Assembly (NCBI GenBank): GCA_036873135.1
Contig: JAPTYO010000059.1
Coordinates: 7,743,066 to 7,807,065 of the forward strand
From: Clarkia xantiana subsp. parviflora
Lineage: Eukaryota; Streptophyta; Magnoliopsida; Myrtales; Onagraceae
Length of the DNA: 64,000 nt
Direction: 5' to 3'
Below the pieces are notes generated by a model that made no database searches, was not told where the DNA came from, and was given only the letters and a program-made list of their open reading frames with translations. Both the position numbers and the translations under genes were made by a program. Positions 1 to 11,489 of this stretch are shown here, one piece after another (positions within the stretch are counted from its first letter, which is position 1; each line of letters begins with the position of its first letter).

Positions 1-216
1 TCGATCAGAGGCGTTGCTGTGGAGAATATACTGCGTAGGGCTTCCTTAACAAGAACCTCTACGAGTGCCGACCGGAGGACCATGAACTCCCTGCTGCAGG
101 ATCTTGGGACTATGGATTACGTCTGAGGTATGTGCGAATCTTTCGCTGCGTAATATTGATTACTAGCATGTACCATGTTTATAGTATTTGTAGTGATTAC
201 TCCCCGTAATCTAACA
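1..216 (+). repeat. 3' part of a Ty1/copia LTR, cut by the window edge
   Basis: Bases 1-216 match the last ~215 bp of the copia LTR at 4831-5442, including the shared end TAATCTAACA. No primer-binding site follows, so this is the 3' LTR of a plus-strand copia element or a solo LTR, not a 5' LTR. It abuts the gag end of the gypsy element at 217-2877, which suggests the copia element inserted into or truncated it. Confidence 0.75.
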
Positions 217-227
217 AACTATATGCT

Positions 228-2235
228 TCATGCCTTCTTAGGAGAACATGATGACAAGGTCTTCTTGTTCTCCCATTGGCCTCTTGCCATACTTAGGATG
301 CATTTCTGCATGCGAAGCATAAACGCTCCTTGCATGCGAGTCTTGCCCCCGGCAGCTTGTCCTCCTTGAATGACGTTTATCACACCTTGCTTGGGAGGAG
401 GTGGGTTATCATGCACCTTCTCATTTCCTTTGTTTTTAGCTGGGGATTCTCCTTGGATCCTTTCGGGTTTTTGTCACTTTAGTCAACAAAATGCTTCAAA
501 TCCCATCTCTGAATCCCATTGTTGATTCGCATTTTTAGGCTAAAACAGCTATTGGTGTCATGACCATACACTTCGTGGTTTTCACACCACTTTTCCGTTT
601 CTTCCCGAGAGGGCGTTTTCACCAACTGTTGGGTTCTCTTCAGATATTGGTTTCCTTCATCTCCTTTAGGATTACCGTCAACGGTGCGCTCAACGGGATG
701 AGGTTTGCAGCATTTACCTCCCTTGTTCGTTGAAAATCGACCTGATTCGGACATTTCGACTGTGGCTTCCATTGCCTGTTCTGCTGGTTCCCTTGGAATT
801 GTTTTGGTTGTCCCGACTTGTTATTGTTGTCCTTGTTGCGCAAGGCGTTCATCTTTGCCTTAGCTTTGTTCTTGAACCTTTCTAGATCCACATACTCCTT
901 TACCCGCGAGGCTAACTCTTCCAAAGTCTCTGCCGGGCGTTTCGATATTTTCTCACCTAGCGCGAAGCCGAGGCGGCCTAAGTTTCGAATGAACGCCCTG
1001 ATTATTTCGCCCTCAGACAGATTTGTCTGTATGTCCGCAATTTTCTGATCGAAACGGATGTAGTAGTCAGCCAAAGATTCGTCATGTTTTTGTTGCACAT
1101 CATCCAGCGCATTCGATCTTTTCAGCAACGTGCGTTCTCCCATGTATCGTTGGATGAACTTGGCCTTTAACTATGGCCATGAGTCCACACTCTCTTTTGG
1201 GAGGGAGCAAAACCAATGTGCAGCAGAACCTGTCAAGGTTTGCGGGAATGTGACGCCCACATGATTCGGGTTGGTAGTTCTCCCTAGCAGGGAGGCTTCG
1301 TGTTGCTGCACGTGCTCAATAAGGTCTCATTTTCCAGAGTATTTCTCAATCCTTATGTTATTCAGGATTCCCGGAACCTGATTGTATAAGATCTCTTGTG
1401 TGAAAGGATGAGACGCACTCTCGGACAGGACGTGCATTGCCTTGCCCCTTGATTGTTTCTGCTTTTGCTCTATCAACGCCTCCAAGATTTTGGCGGTTAA
1501 CCCCATGATGAGGACATTGTCATCCCTTGTAGGCATCCTCCAATTGGTATTTGAGTTACTGCCCGTGTTCTGCCCCTAGCTTGGTTGGTAGTGGGAGTCC
1601 TCCTTATACTGTTACTAGAACAGTTGGCTTGGTTGCCTCCATGAGTCCGCAGGGTATGGCCTCTCCTCGTAGGGTGTGTACGAGCGAGTTCCCTCAGGTC
1701 CCGCGTTAGCGTAATGTGGGTTGGCAGCTGGGTGTTGCCTTCCCCCATGCTGTGAGGCGTCTCCACTGGGTGTGATATATGACTCTGTTCTCGCTGCAGC
1801 CTGCCTGTATGCAGGTGGTGGAGGTGGTGGTGGTAGTGGCGCATAGCCTTGATTCTTTAGGGTCTCCCTGAAAGCTAGCAATTCCTCTAAAGTTGCCATC
1901 ATTGCTGGGGTGAAAGTAGGTGCGGGTTGTGCATTTCCTCCTTGGGTTTGTTTCTCCTCAGCTGGTATCCCATAAGGGTTCTCTTCATCTGGGTGTTCCC
2001 TACGCTCAAAACCTGGTGGTGGTCCGTTGGTTTGGGCGGCAGGCTCTAATTGTGCATTCGGAGTTGGAACTGAGGAAGCTGTGGATGTCGCCTCAGGAAT
2101 GTAGGAAGGGTCGGCCTGGTTCTTCCTTGGTGGTGCCTGCTTGGTTGCTTCCATGGAAGCCTTTCTCTTTGAGCGTCTCAGCTCCTTTTCCTTTCCCGGG
2201 TTTAAGTTATCAGGAGGTGGAGGGTTGTTCGCCAT
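228..2235 (-). pseudogene. gypsy gag polyprotein, broken by stops and frameshifts
   Basis: Gag packages retrotransposon RNA in cytoplasmic particles. The likely start is the ATG at 2235 (MANNPPPPDNLN), giving a proline-rich N-terminus of 206 residues to 1615. After a break, 1536-1327 holds a helical segment. The capsid (retrotrans_gag-like) part runs from about 1320 to 640 and includes ADYYIRFDQKIADI and KRPAETLEELASRVKEYV. In another frame, 772-479 carries a C-x2-H-x4-H-x4-C knuckle (KWCENHEVYGHDTNSC), typical of plant gypsy gag proteins. 416-228 contains VINVIQGGQ, like the gag-protease linker. At least three frame changes show that it is inactive. It is the fuller version of the protein kept in element D and shows which part D lacks. 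Confidence 0.75.
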
Positions 2236-2289
2236 TGCTCTCAGTAGTGTATAACTTGTATTGTTAGGATCTCGCAGACGGCGGCAAAA

Positions 2290-2877
2290 TGTTGGGACCT
2301 GACTTGAAGGGAGTGTCGGGTCCTGGTAAGGTAGGTTGGAATGTTCGTCGGGCTGTCAGGTCGTTGCACGTGTTGCGTACGCGCGCTCCTCCTAACACCT
2401 GCACAAAGGGCAGTATCGACACCACGATGGGGGGTGGTGTGCGATGAACCCTCTCCGATGCTAAAATAAGAATTCTTGAGAGAGAAAGCTAGAGAGAAGT
2501 GAGAGCTCCCTTGTCAACTTGAGTTATGAAATGGTTGGCCAAGATTCCTATATATAGGGAACCTTGGAACCAATCTCGGTTTTGAACGGTCTGACCCCGG
2601 TTTAGTAGAAAACGTGGACCGAGTGTGGACGTAAGCAAGATTGACATCGGGAGGGCTCGCACGTAGTGTATACACGTAGGGGTACGCGCGTCACAGGGAG
2701 ACAATCCGGACTAATCCGGATTGTGGCGATAATCAGACGAGTCCCGGTCCGAAACGGGTACGTGCGCGTTTCGGCCCGTTTTAACTCGTGGGTAGGTATT
2801 TTAGAAGCTGTTAGTGGGTTCGAGCGTGTAAACGAAATTTGAATATAAACGAACCCAAATCGGACGTATATCCATCA
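2290..2877 (-). repeat. Ty3/gypsy LTR of element I (588 bp)
   Basis: On the plus strand it runs from TGTTGGGACC to ATATCCATCA, so on the minus strand it begins TGATGGATAT and ends CCCAACA. It contains a TATA-like CTATATATAGG on the minus strand near 2550. The partner LTR is outside the window or lost, so no target duplication can be confirmed. Confidence 0.75.
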
Positions 2878-4209
2878 ACTAGTATATATAAAATATTATG
2901 ACTAAAACTGGTCTCTCATAAATCATGCCATTATGAAGTTATTAATCATGTACCTATTTAAACATTTATGTTGGTTTGTATACTCATTTAAATTACGATA
3001 TTTTATTGCAATTTTTTTATTTATCTCCACTTCTGCTCCTTAACTAAATGAGTAAACTCTCTCTCCTCACAGATAATTAATAGGTCCTTAGATGAAATAT
3101 GGAGCATGCACATAATGAATTGTTGGGTCGAATTCACAAACACACCCACATTCTTTAAGAATTTTGTTTTAAGAAATGTTGTTTGTGTGGCGATTTTCCC
3201 ATTTGGTTTGCAGGTGGAGGAGCGAATGGATGAATGAATTAATTATGAATGAATGAATGAAGCACAACGATTGGAGGAAACAAATCCAGACGGGATCTGA
3301 TGGATGAATGAATGAATGAAAGGAACAAAAAGCTCAAATCTTGAAGAAGAAGTGAAAACCATACTCTTTACACAGAAGAAGGTCTTTCCTTTTTCTTCTT
3401 ATATATTCTCTTCAATTTAATCAACTTTTCTTTTCTTTTTCTTTTATATCTCCTCTCCTCATCAACTTTCTACGTAATAATTACTCAGCAATATACTTAA
3501 AGAAAGAAACCTCATCTTCTACATCCGCTTTAATCAAGTTTGTTAGCTTTGATGATTCAATCTCTCTCTCTCTCTCTACATTTTTACAGTGTTATGCAAA
3601 TTCTAACCCTTGATGGTCTGAGATCTTAACCTTTCCAACGTAAAAGCCATGGATCATCAGTATCTACCAAATATCTTCTGGTCTCGACTAATTATAAAAA
3701 TGTCTTTGCTGCTTTAATGTGTTAGAAGTGGAACTTGATCTCTCAGGGGGCCGGCCATAGTTGCAGCTGAGTCTTCCTTAACAAGCATGGATTTCCTTAT
3801 TGATTGCATTTTTATATTTAAAAGAAAAGAAACCCCACGCAACCCTAGCAAATTTAGGCTCGTGCCAAATTAGGGTAATTTTATGGGGCATGCAGCTCCA
3901 AAGTTGGTTGATTGACGGGGGTGATGAGAAAATTTGTAACATTACTTCAGGTATTGCTGCAGATCACTCTCCAGAGAGGTCCTATATTCGAAGTCTCTTT
4001 ATGAAAATGAATTTGTCCCTATAGATTAGAAAATAATGATTAGAAATATATATAAACAAAATATACTAATTCAAAATGAATTTATTTTTTAAGCCAAGTT
4101 CGGATGACGGTCTCAATCCGGCGAGGTTGTGGTAGTGAACAGTGGCGGAGCTAGTAATATAAAAATGAGGGTTCACTATTAAAAAAAATTAAAATATAAA
4201 AAATCATAA

Positions 4210-4260
<51 letters not shown>

Positions 4261-4830
4261 TCAAATATGTATTAATGCAACACAGTTAGAACAATACAAA
4301 TACTAAATTTACAATTCTCCTTATATGATTTTTTATGTTTTGAAATAAAAATGATTTTAATAACATTCTATATAAATTTAATTTTAAAATTATTAAATTA
4401 AACTAAATTAAACATAAAATTATAGATAATACCAATACTAAAACAAAAATGTATTTAAAACTTACTAGCTCAAGAAATCAAATTGATCATCTTTAATAAA
4501 CTAAGTTGTCTATAATCACCAATAGAATTATAATAGTGAATTTGCACCAAATTTGAGCACAATTAGACTAATTTAGAATTTTTATACTTGTATATGTATT
4601 ATATTATTCAATTAGTTTTAGAACAAAGATGGATGAGAGTAACTAAATTGCATTTGCATGTATATTATAAATATACATATATTATAATTTATATATATTT
4701 ATAGAAAAAATATAATTGGAGATGGAGTGCGGTAAGGAGGGATGAGACAAAAGTTAATGATAAAAATAAAAAATTTAGAAAAAGACAAAGAGAAAGAAGG
4801 AAAGAATTGTAGTGGGGTTCGTATATATAT
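2878..4830. other. spacer without a recognised gene
   Basis: This AT-rich sequence has no convincing coding region. It holds GAAT-type short tandem repeats near 3230-3320, a CT microsatellite near 3562-3580, and an uninterrupted (AT)n tract near 4213-4258. The longest ORF, 74 codons at 3800-4024, lacks any recognisable motif. The bases around 4141 resemble one terminus of a common plant repeat, but no matching second end was found. Confidence 0.6.
4213..4258. repeat. (AT)n microsatellite
   Basis: About 23 perfect AT dinucleotides lie in AT-rich spacer DNA. Such tracts are hypervariable in length and often mark assembly uncertainty. Confidence 0.9.
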
Positions 4831-5442
4831 TGTAAGCATATACTGATCGACGCCGTAAATGGAAGCACATTATATGTATAATATATATGTTACCTAAGTT
4901 AAATGGGTACATGTCACATTAGGACATTGGGTCAGACCCAAATCTCAATTGACATGAGAGGCCCAAAATTGGGATTCCCTATACAAGCATGGCTGGCCGA
5001 ATTACTAGGAGGGTGAAGTGGACTTTTGTCCACTTTACTCCTCCTATATTTATGTGGTGTTAGCGATTTTATTAGGGTAATCATTAATCCTTCCTTGGAG
5101 TGTTTTAGAGAGAAAAACCCTCCTCCCCAGAGACACCACACTTCGGCCGAACCACATCACCACCACTAAGGGTGTGCCAATTTTCCTTCGAGCAAACACT
5201 CCGGAGATCCGTCCCTTTGCCAAGAATCGATCAGAGGTTTTGCTGTGAAGAATATACCACGTAGGGCTTTCTTCACAAGAACCCCTACGGGTGCCGACCG
5301 GAGGATCGTGAGTTCCTCCTGCAAAGATCTTGAGACTACGGACTACTGTTAAGGTATGTGCGAATCTTCTGCTGCGTAATTTCGATTACTAGCATGTACC
5401 ATGGTTTTAGTATCCGTAGTGATTACTTCCCGTAATCTAACA
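4831..5442 (+). repeat. copia 5' LTR of element G (612 bp)
   Basis: Starts TGTAAGCATA and ends CCCGTAATCTAACA, followed at once by the primer-binding site, which fixes it as a 5' LTR. It is similar throughout to the LTRs at 44577-45173 and (reversed) 41793-42380. Confidence 0.85.
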
Positions 5443-5443
5443 G

Positions 5444-5455
5444 TGGTATCAGAGC
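5444..5455 (+). promoter_or_regulatory. primer-binding site, initiator tRNA-Met
   Basis: TGGTATCAGAGC sits two bases after the LTR. It is complementary to the 3' end of plant initiator tRNA-Met, the standard primer for minus-strand DNA synthesis in many copia elements. Confidence 0.9.
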
Positions 5456-6299
5456 CTGTGTTAGGAGTTCATGATTTTGATAAATAGGTGTTCTTGAAAA
5501 TTTGATATTTGGACCCAAATTTTAAACAAAAATTTTTAAAATTTTTTTTTTAAAATTTTAGGGTTTATGGGGAGGTCCGAAATTTTCATGATGTTCTTAG
5601 GAAAATTGATGTTCATGATCTTCAAGAAAAATGTGTTATCAAAATCAAACATTGGATTGTAGATCTTATTAAAATTTTATCTTGAAATTTGACCACTTGC
5701 TCCCAATTATGTGTTTTTGGCCGAAACCCTAGGTAAATAATTAAAAGGTAAATTTTTTTTAAAATTTCTTAGGCACCAAGGAATAAAATTTCGGCCGGTT
5801 TTTTTTTATTTATATTTTTTTACCATATTTTAATTTTTATTATAGGTAACAATATATCTATAATTTGGAACATTATGGTAGATTCACATTAATATATCGA
5901 AATATCTATAACTATCAATATATCTAAATATTTAATAGGGTTAAATATATTATTAATAGATTTTAGTTACCTAAAAGATTGAGAAAATATATTGTTAATA
6001 TATGTATCCCTATTTAAGATATTGACAATAAATAATATATATATTTATATAGTGTAGCCGATTTTTACATATATATATATATATATATATATTGTTGATT
6101 GATTTAATCTTAAAGATAGAATCTTGGCAATAAATATATATATGTTTATAATAGGTCCGAAATATATATATATTGGAAATTATTTTATATAGTTAATGTT
6201 ACATGGTGGCTAAGTTGAATATTTTTGGACTTTAAAACCCTACTTGGGCCACAAGTAAATATTTAAGCCCAACCTTTATGATTTAAATTATTTGGCCGG

Positions 6300-6590
6300 T
6301 CCATTATGTCAAACCGGGACGAATTAAAACCGAACCGGATTTTCTCAATCGGTTCGACCTAATCGGGTCGGGTCGGACTGGGGTAACTAAGTGGATCTAA
6401 CCGAACCGGTTTCGTGTGATTGAACCGAACCCTATTTTTATTGGACAGGTTCGGACCGAACCATATTTTAAAATTAAATCTGAACCGGACCGGACCGGTT
6501 TATACCGAACTGGATTTTCTAGACTGAACGAACCGGACCAAACCGGACCGAAATTGACTGAACCGAACTGAATTTTCTAAACCGAATTCA
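6300..6590 (+). repeat. CCGAACCGG-rich tract in the copia leader
   Basis: Irregular runs of ACCGAACCGG and GGTTCGG fill this part of the leader. Equivalent tracts occur at the matching place in elements H, B, A and C, so this is a family trait. Confidence 0.75.
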
Positions 6591-7559
6591 AGTCAATTAA
6601 AAAAGGGAATTCAAGTTTTAAAATCCAAATGTTTTGAACCTTAAATGGCCTACACAGTGCTCAAGGGTTGATAACCTTTATGCCTTGTTTCGATTATAGG
6701 GATGGATCTCGGATGTACATGTTTTTGGGACTAGATTAATTAGTGAGCTGAATTGCAATTGTTTATTATTCAATATATATTTATGCATGATTAGAAATGT
6801 TGTCTTGACCAAGTCAAGCTAGCTGGATATTACATATTGGCGGTGGAGCCCTGGTTAAATATATGGAATGCGCACTTGGATAGACATGCTGTGATGGTTG
6901 GAAATGCTTAGAATTCATGTCTAGAATGCTGCGTGATTGAATATAAGCATGAATTGCAAATCAACCCCTGATGTTTAAAATTATTTTAAAATCGAAAACC
7001 AGTCGCCAAATGTGTATGATGGATGTGAATGTTGCATGTTTGACACGTATGCTAGAATGTTGAGGATATAGCCGCATTTGATAATTTACTTGGAAGTAGA
7101 ATTATATATGTAAGCATGAGTTCCTCGGAACATTAGACGCATGACGCGTAAGCATGAGTGTTGTTTGTATGATGAATGTTACTGGGATATGATAATTTAC
7201 GTGGATAGTAGAATTATATATGCACGAGTGAATTCATCGGAATATTTTTCAAAAATAAAAAGGGCATTGGGAAAGCCAAGATCCGGTATGCTTGTTTTAA
7301 AAATCGTTCCAGTAATTTGCGATTAAAACCGTTTTAAAAGACTGATCTATTAGATTCAAGACGACGGTAATGTGAACTCTTTCACAACCATCTTCCATTG
7401 GTTTACTAGTGGTCGGTTGGTTTAGATGGCTGAGGAATCGTTATTTGTCAGAATTCTATCTTAATATATATCTGATGTATGCAATTCTTTCTCAAAATGT
7501 TATTGTCTCCCTGAATTTTGCATAATCATCGATGTGTTAGTATGAATTGGTTGAGTTAG

Positions 7560-8640
7560 TGGGATTCGATATTCCTGGAATCTTGATGGTGTGATTCACG
7601 ATGAATAAAAGGAGTACGTGTTGAACTCTCTATTACGATTCCGAAAAGTTGAGAGGACAACTACAGACGAATATAGTAGTCTTTATGATTTTGACAAAGA
7701 GAGACGAATGTAATAATTTGTTTCACCGAGCATGGGAGTAGGTTTTTTTATGATCTGAGCGCATATGTGGTGATACATTCAACCTTGGTAATAGGGGGTT
7801 GAAGAAGACTTCAATTGCAACCAGGCAATGTTGCAGCTTATTATCCCTTCGCATCCACCTCGGTGGAAGTAAGGATGCAAAAGTTAAACGTTTCGGTTGA
7901 ACGTGATAGTCTTCTCTCTTTCCATGGACGCTGGTGTAAAAGCCGCTCGAGACCTTCGCAATAATAGGTCAACATGGAAAGGATGTATATGGTTGTCTGA
8001 TGTTGACGGGACTCAATTGCCTTGAGCCTAATCAAGTACGGTAACCACAACAGTGAAAGGGAAACCTTATCTGCTCACTATACTGAGTTCGAAAGAAGTC
8101 AACCATGATCTGCATAGCATGAAGAGAACAGGATCAAATAGGTCTTATACGATAATCCGGAGGGTTAAACCTCATTGATAAAGTGCGTCCCTAGTACGCC
8201 TCGTATATCATGAGTATAAAGCATTAAAATGTTTTATACGGACACAAATCATTTGATGTGATTCACTCGTGAATCTGCTCAGATATAGTGTTTAACTCAT
8301 TGTTCTCGACTATATGCACGACAAGCATGGATTAAATATGCAGCTTTCAGATCAAGCCATACCATTTTCATATATTAATCATTTATCGTTCGTTTGATTT
8401 ACTAAAATTTGGTTATTTCAAGATTTAGATTTATTGAATAAAGTAGTTTCCGTTCGATTCGAAATGTGATATACTTGTCAAAATTAATCGACCCGGTTAA
8501 GAGGGGTCGACCCGAAATGAAATTTTGGCCTGGTAAAAGTGGTCGAATAAAACGAAACGATTCACATACTCCGTTATCTCAGTCGGGACCACTGAACTGA
8601 ACATACACATCGATTGCGTAGCTAGATCGAAAGATTTAGT
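7560..8640 (+). other. segment standing in place of gag in element G
   Basis: The sequence upstream matches element C up to its gag start (compare 47221-47251). It then departs into about 1.1 kb shared with element A (reverse strand, about 37800-38960) and element B (about 42381-43570), and rejoins C near 8640 (compare 48480). I see no ORF conserved across the three copies in the sense direction. It could be a replaced gag-protease region or decayed coding sequence; its function is unknown. Confidence 0.55.
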
Positions 8641-9359
8641 ATTTCTTAATTGTTAGTACTCCATTGAATGAAATAATCTGTAATGATGATCATGTGCGAA
8701 ACCGATTGGATTAAATTAAATTAAATTCAGAAGTGAAACGATTTAACCAAGGGTCAAAACTTCGGTAAATAGCGCTACGCGCGTGTGGACCTCAAAAGAC
8801 GGAACACATCGTTTCAATATATGAGTTTAATGATGAAGTGTCTAAATGATGAATTGCTGAATTTTTGTTTGCATTCCTTCGAAAACAACTTATTGATAAC
8901 GTTTACATCGGTAAGAAGTAAGCTTTGGAAGCTACCACGACCTTGTAAAAGTATCAGCTGACGCATAAGGTGAAAACTCAAATGCTCAGTTTGGAGATGG
9001 GATAAAATCTCTGAGATAAGTTTGTAAACGAAGAAGGATGAAGTCGGTTAAATTTTCCTTCCGCGAGCCTTGAACGATAAGTCAGGCTAGGCATTCAAAT
9101 CAAATGACACACTTCAGGAAGCACAATTTATAAATATAATGTTAGAGTCACTCTATCAGACATTTTCTATGGGATGATGAAAGATGAATCACATATATGT
9201 AAAACTGCGTTCCAATGAATCGGTAAGACACGTCGCCATAATAGCTAAAGAATGATAATGAGTTAAATCATATCACCATGCGACATTAATTTTCGCATTA
9301 AACACGTATTTAGAACAAGAGTATGTCAACTACTCTTAGAAGATACATGTTTATAGCTT

Positions 9360-10184
9360 GGGAAAATGGTGTCGTGGTCGAACATGAGACATTACATACT
9401 TGAGGACGAGTTTTCCAATGCATGGACTGTTTCAAATAATGTAGTCTTGATCAAAACCGGAGCAGGATATCACTGACAATCAGGTCCCACTTAATTCGAG
9501 TGGGAGAGATTTGAACCAGCAACTCAAGTGAATGACATGTTAAATGAGAATGAGAATATTTTCATAATAAATCCAGTGGGAGGAATAAACCCTACCACAC
9601 GAAATCACTGTTGCTGTTGAGACGAATCAAGTAGAACCTGATATTCGAATTGTTGAACCAAGAATGAAGCAACTACCTAAACTACCCATTGTTTCCAGTG
9701 GGAGTGATCTGACCAAACTTGGTTCCAGATCCTAGTGATCAAGGAATTCATCTCGGAAGTGAAACCCCGAGACCGAGAGGTTGTCAAAGGAAAGTTGATG
9801 GTCAAGGTTCAAGCACTCCTCTTGTTCCCTAAGGAAACGATGCTCCGATAAGAAGCATTGTTCCGTGTGGGAGAATTGTTCCCAGTAGAAGTGATGCTAC
9901 GATAAGAAGCATTATTCCAAGTGGGAGAAATGATCAGAATCTAGATGGGATTAATCAAGCTAGACGAGATTCAAAGGCTTCGAAGCCATCGAGTAGGGTG
10001 ACAACCTCACTCTAACGACAATAAGTGAGCATTGGAAAGACCTCAAGTGGAGAAATGGAGGAAAATAATAAAAGAAAGATATCGCCTTAAATGAAAGCCA
10101 TAATTGTCTATAGTTGATTTACCTGCTAACCACATGGGCACAAGGATAAGGTGAGTCTTGAAAGAAGGCTCACCACTAATGGAA
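9360..10184 (+). pseudogene. copia integrase C-terminal and linker remnant of element G
   Basis: The stretch begins with bases equivalent to the VVEHE segment of the integrase C-terminal region recognisable in element B (44218-44508). It continues through the linker to reverse transcriptase, where units such as CCAGTGGGAG and GATAAGAAGCATT recur, as in A (36560-36960) and C (58640-58930). Stops and frameshifts break it throughout. It ends where the polymerase domain should start. Confidence 0.55.
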
Positions 10185-10223
10185 AAGGTCGGGAGGTGAG
10201 AAACCCGACTTGTTGCGAAAGGT

Positions 10224-10340
10224 GTTAGATTACGGGTAGTAATCACTACGGATACTAAATCATGGTACATGCTAGTAATCGAAATTACGCAGCGGAGGAT
10301 TCGCACAAACCTCAAACGATGTTCGTAGTCCCAAGATCTA
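10224..10340 (-). repeat. copia LTR end fragment, inverted
   Basis: On the minus strand this is the last ~117 bp of an LTR closely matching that of element G (LTR end CCGTAATCTAACA at 10224). It stops at 10340, where a plus-strand leader fragment begins. The two pieces point in opposite directions, so this junction is a rearrangement. Confidence 0.75.
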
Positions 10341-10979
10341 CTTGGGCCACAAGTAAACATTTCGGCCCAACCTTTCATATTTTAATTATTGGGCCGGTCC
10401 AATGTGTCAAACCGGGACGAATTAAAATCGAACCGGATTTTCTCAATCGGTTCGACCTACTCGGGTCGGGTCGGACCGGGGTAACTAAGTGGATCTAACC
10501 GAACCGGTTTTGTGTGTTAAACCGAACCCTATTTTTAATTAGACCGGTTCGGACCGAACCAGATTTTAAATTTAATCCCGAACCGGACCCGAACCAGATT
10601 TCCTGGACTGAACCGAACCGGACCAAACCGGACTGAAAATTAACTGAACCAAACCGTATTTTCAAAACCGAATTCAAGTCAATTAAAATAGTGAGGTCAA
10701 GTTTTAAAATACAAATGTTTTGAACCTTAATAGGCCTACACAGTTCTCAAGGGTTGATAACCTTTATGCCTTTTTTCGATTATGAGGATGGATCTCGGAG
10801 ATACATGTTTTTGAGACTGGTATAATTAGTGGGCTGAATTGCAATTGTTTATTATTCAATATATATTTATGCATGATTAGAAATGTTTTCTTGACTAAGT
10901 CAAGCTAGCTAGATATTGCATGTTGTGGGCGGAGCCCTGGTTAAATATATGGAATGCGCACTAGGATAGACATGTTGTG
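10341..10979 (+). repeat. copia leader fragment, inverted relative to its flanks
   Basis: This piece matches the leader of G at about 6243-6893 and of C at about 45948-46607, including the CCGAACCGG tract (10400-10670) and the AGCTAGCT-containing segment. Both neighbours are minus-strand copia pieces, while this one reads on the plus strand. Confidence 0.75.
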
Positions 10980-11386
10980 ACTGCCGCAATGGCAGCTTGA
11001 CTGTCAGAGAAGACCTTCACAGGTTTATTCTCGACATCACCACCAAGCAGTGCAGTTAGAAGACTTTTGAGCCAGACCGCTTCTTGTGCATTCCTAGAGA
11101 GAGCTATGAATTCTGATTCCATCGTGGACAGCGCGACACATGTTTGCTTCTTGCTCATCCATGAAATGGCAGCATTAGCAAGGAGGAACACTCCCCCTGT
11201 GGTGGACTTACGATCATCCGGATCGCCACCATGTTCGGCATCATTGTAACCGGTCAATTCTAACTTCTTGCCCTCATAGCACAGTGCGTAGTCGGCAGTA
11301 CCTTTCAGAAAACGAATTATTCGTTTTACAGCCTTTAAATGTTGATAACCAGGATCTGATTGGAGACGTGCTACTAGTCCTCGATC
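10980..11386 (-). pseudogene. copia RNase H C-terminal fragment
   Basis: RNase H degrades the RNA strand during reverse transcription. The translation contains LKAVKRIIRFLKGTADYAL, GYNDAEHGGDPDDRKSTTGG, SKKQTCVALSTMESEFIALS and SDSQAAIAAV, the conserved blocks of Ty1/copia RNase H. The fragment begins inside the domain right after the deletion joint and ends abruptly near 10980, without the C-terminal tail seen in element A. The reading frame here is open, but it has no start of its own. Confidence 0.8.
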
Positions 11387-11489
11387 AGGTTGTTGCTTCT
11401 GTTTCTCGGTTTTGTAATTCAAAAGAAAATGAATTACTCTCGAGTGTTTGGAAGCGAAAGAGAATGAATGATTTTCGTCATCTATTCTC

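Larger units (their letters stand above)
217..2877 (-). mobile_element. 5' end of a Ty3/gypsy element (element I): LTR plus gag
   Basis: Read on the minus strand, an LTR (2877 down to 2290) is followed by a degenerate primer-binding site (about 2272-2289, TTTTGCCGCCGTCTGCG) and a broken gag reading frame down to ~228. The LTR ends (TGATGGATAT...CCCAACA) and the primer site resemble those of element D (49111-58252), so both belong to related gypsy lineages. Protease, reverse transcriptase, RNase H and integrase are not in the window; the copia LTR at 1-216 replaces whatever followed. Confidence 0.75.
4831..10184 (+). mobile_element. Ty1/copia element G, 5' part only, gag-less type
   Basis: It has a 5' LTR (4831-5442), a tRNA-Met primer site, an AT-rich and CCGAACCGG-rich leader, and a long noncoding interior. 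At 7560-8640, where element C has gag, it has a different ~1.1-kb segment also present in elements A and B. From about 9360 it carries remains of the integrase-to-reverse-transcriptase linker, including repeated GTGGGAG units. It stops near 10184, just before the polymerase domain begins in element C, and no 3' LTR is present. The five bases before the LTR are TATAT, but the matching copy cannot be found. Confidence 0.75.

Noticed and set aside
3850..3900. miR171-like stretch (GGCTCGTGCCAAATTA)
   Set aside because: The match is partial and I see no convincing hairpin partner nearby.
4130..4180. Possible hAT transposon end (CAGTGGCGGAGCTAG)
   Set aside because: No inverted second end or 8-bp duplication was found in the following kilobase.
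10495..10677. Asn-Arg-Phe repeat peptides from the CCGAACCGG tracts (also 46093-46389 and 31300-31665)
   Set aside because: Low-complexity translation of a simple-sequence tract in noncoding leaders, not a protein.
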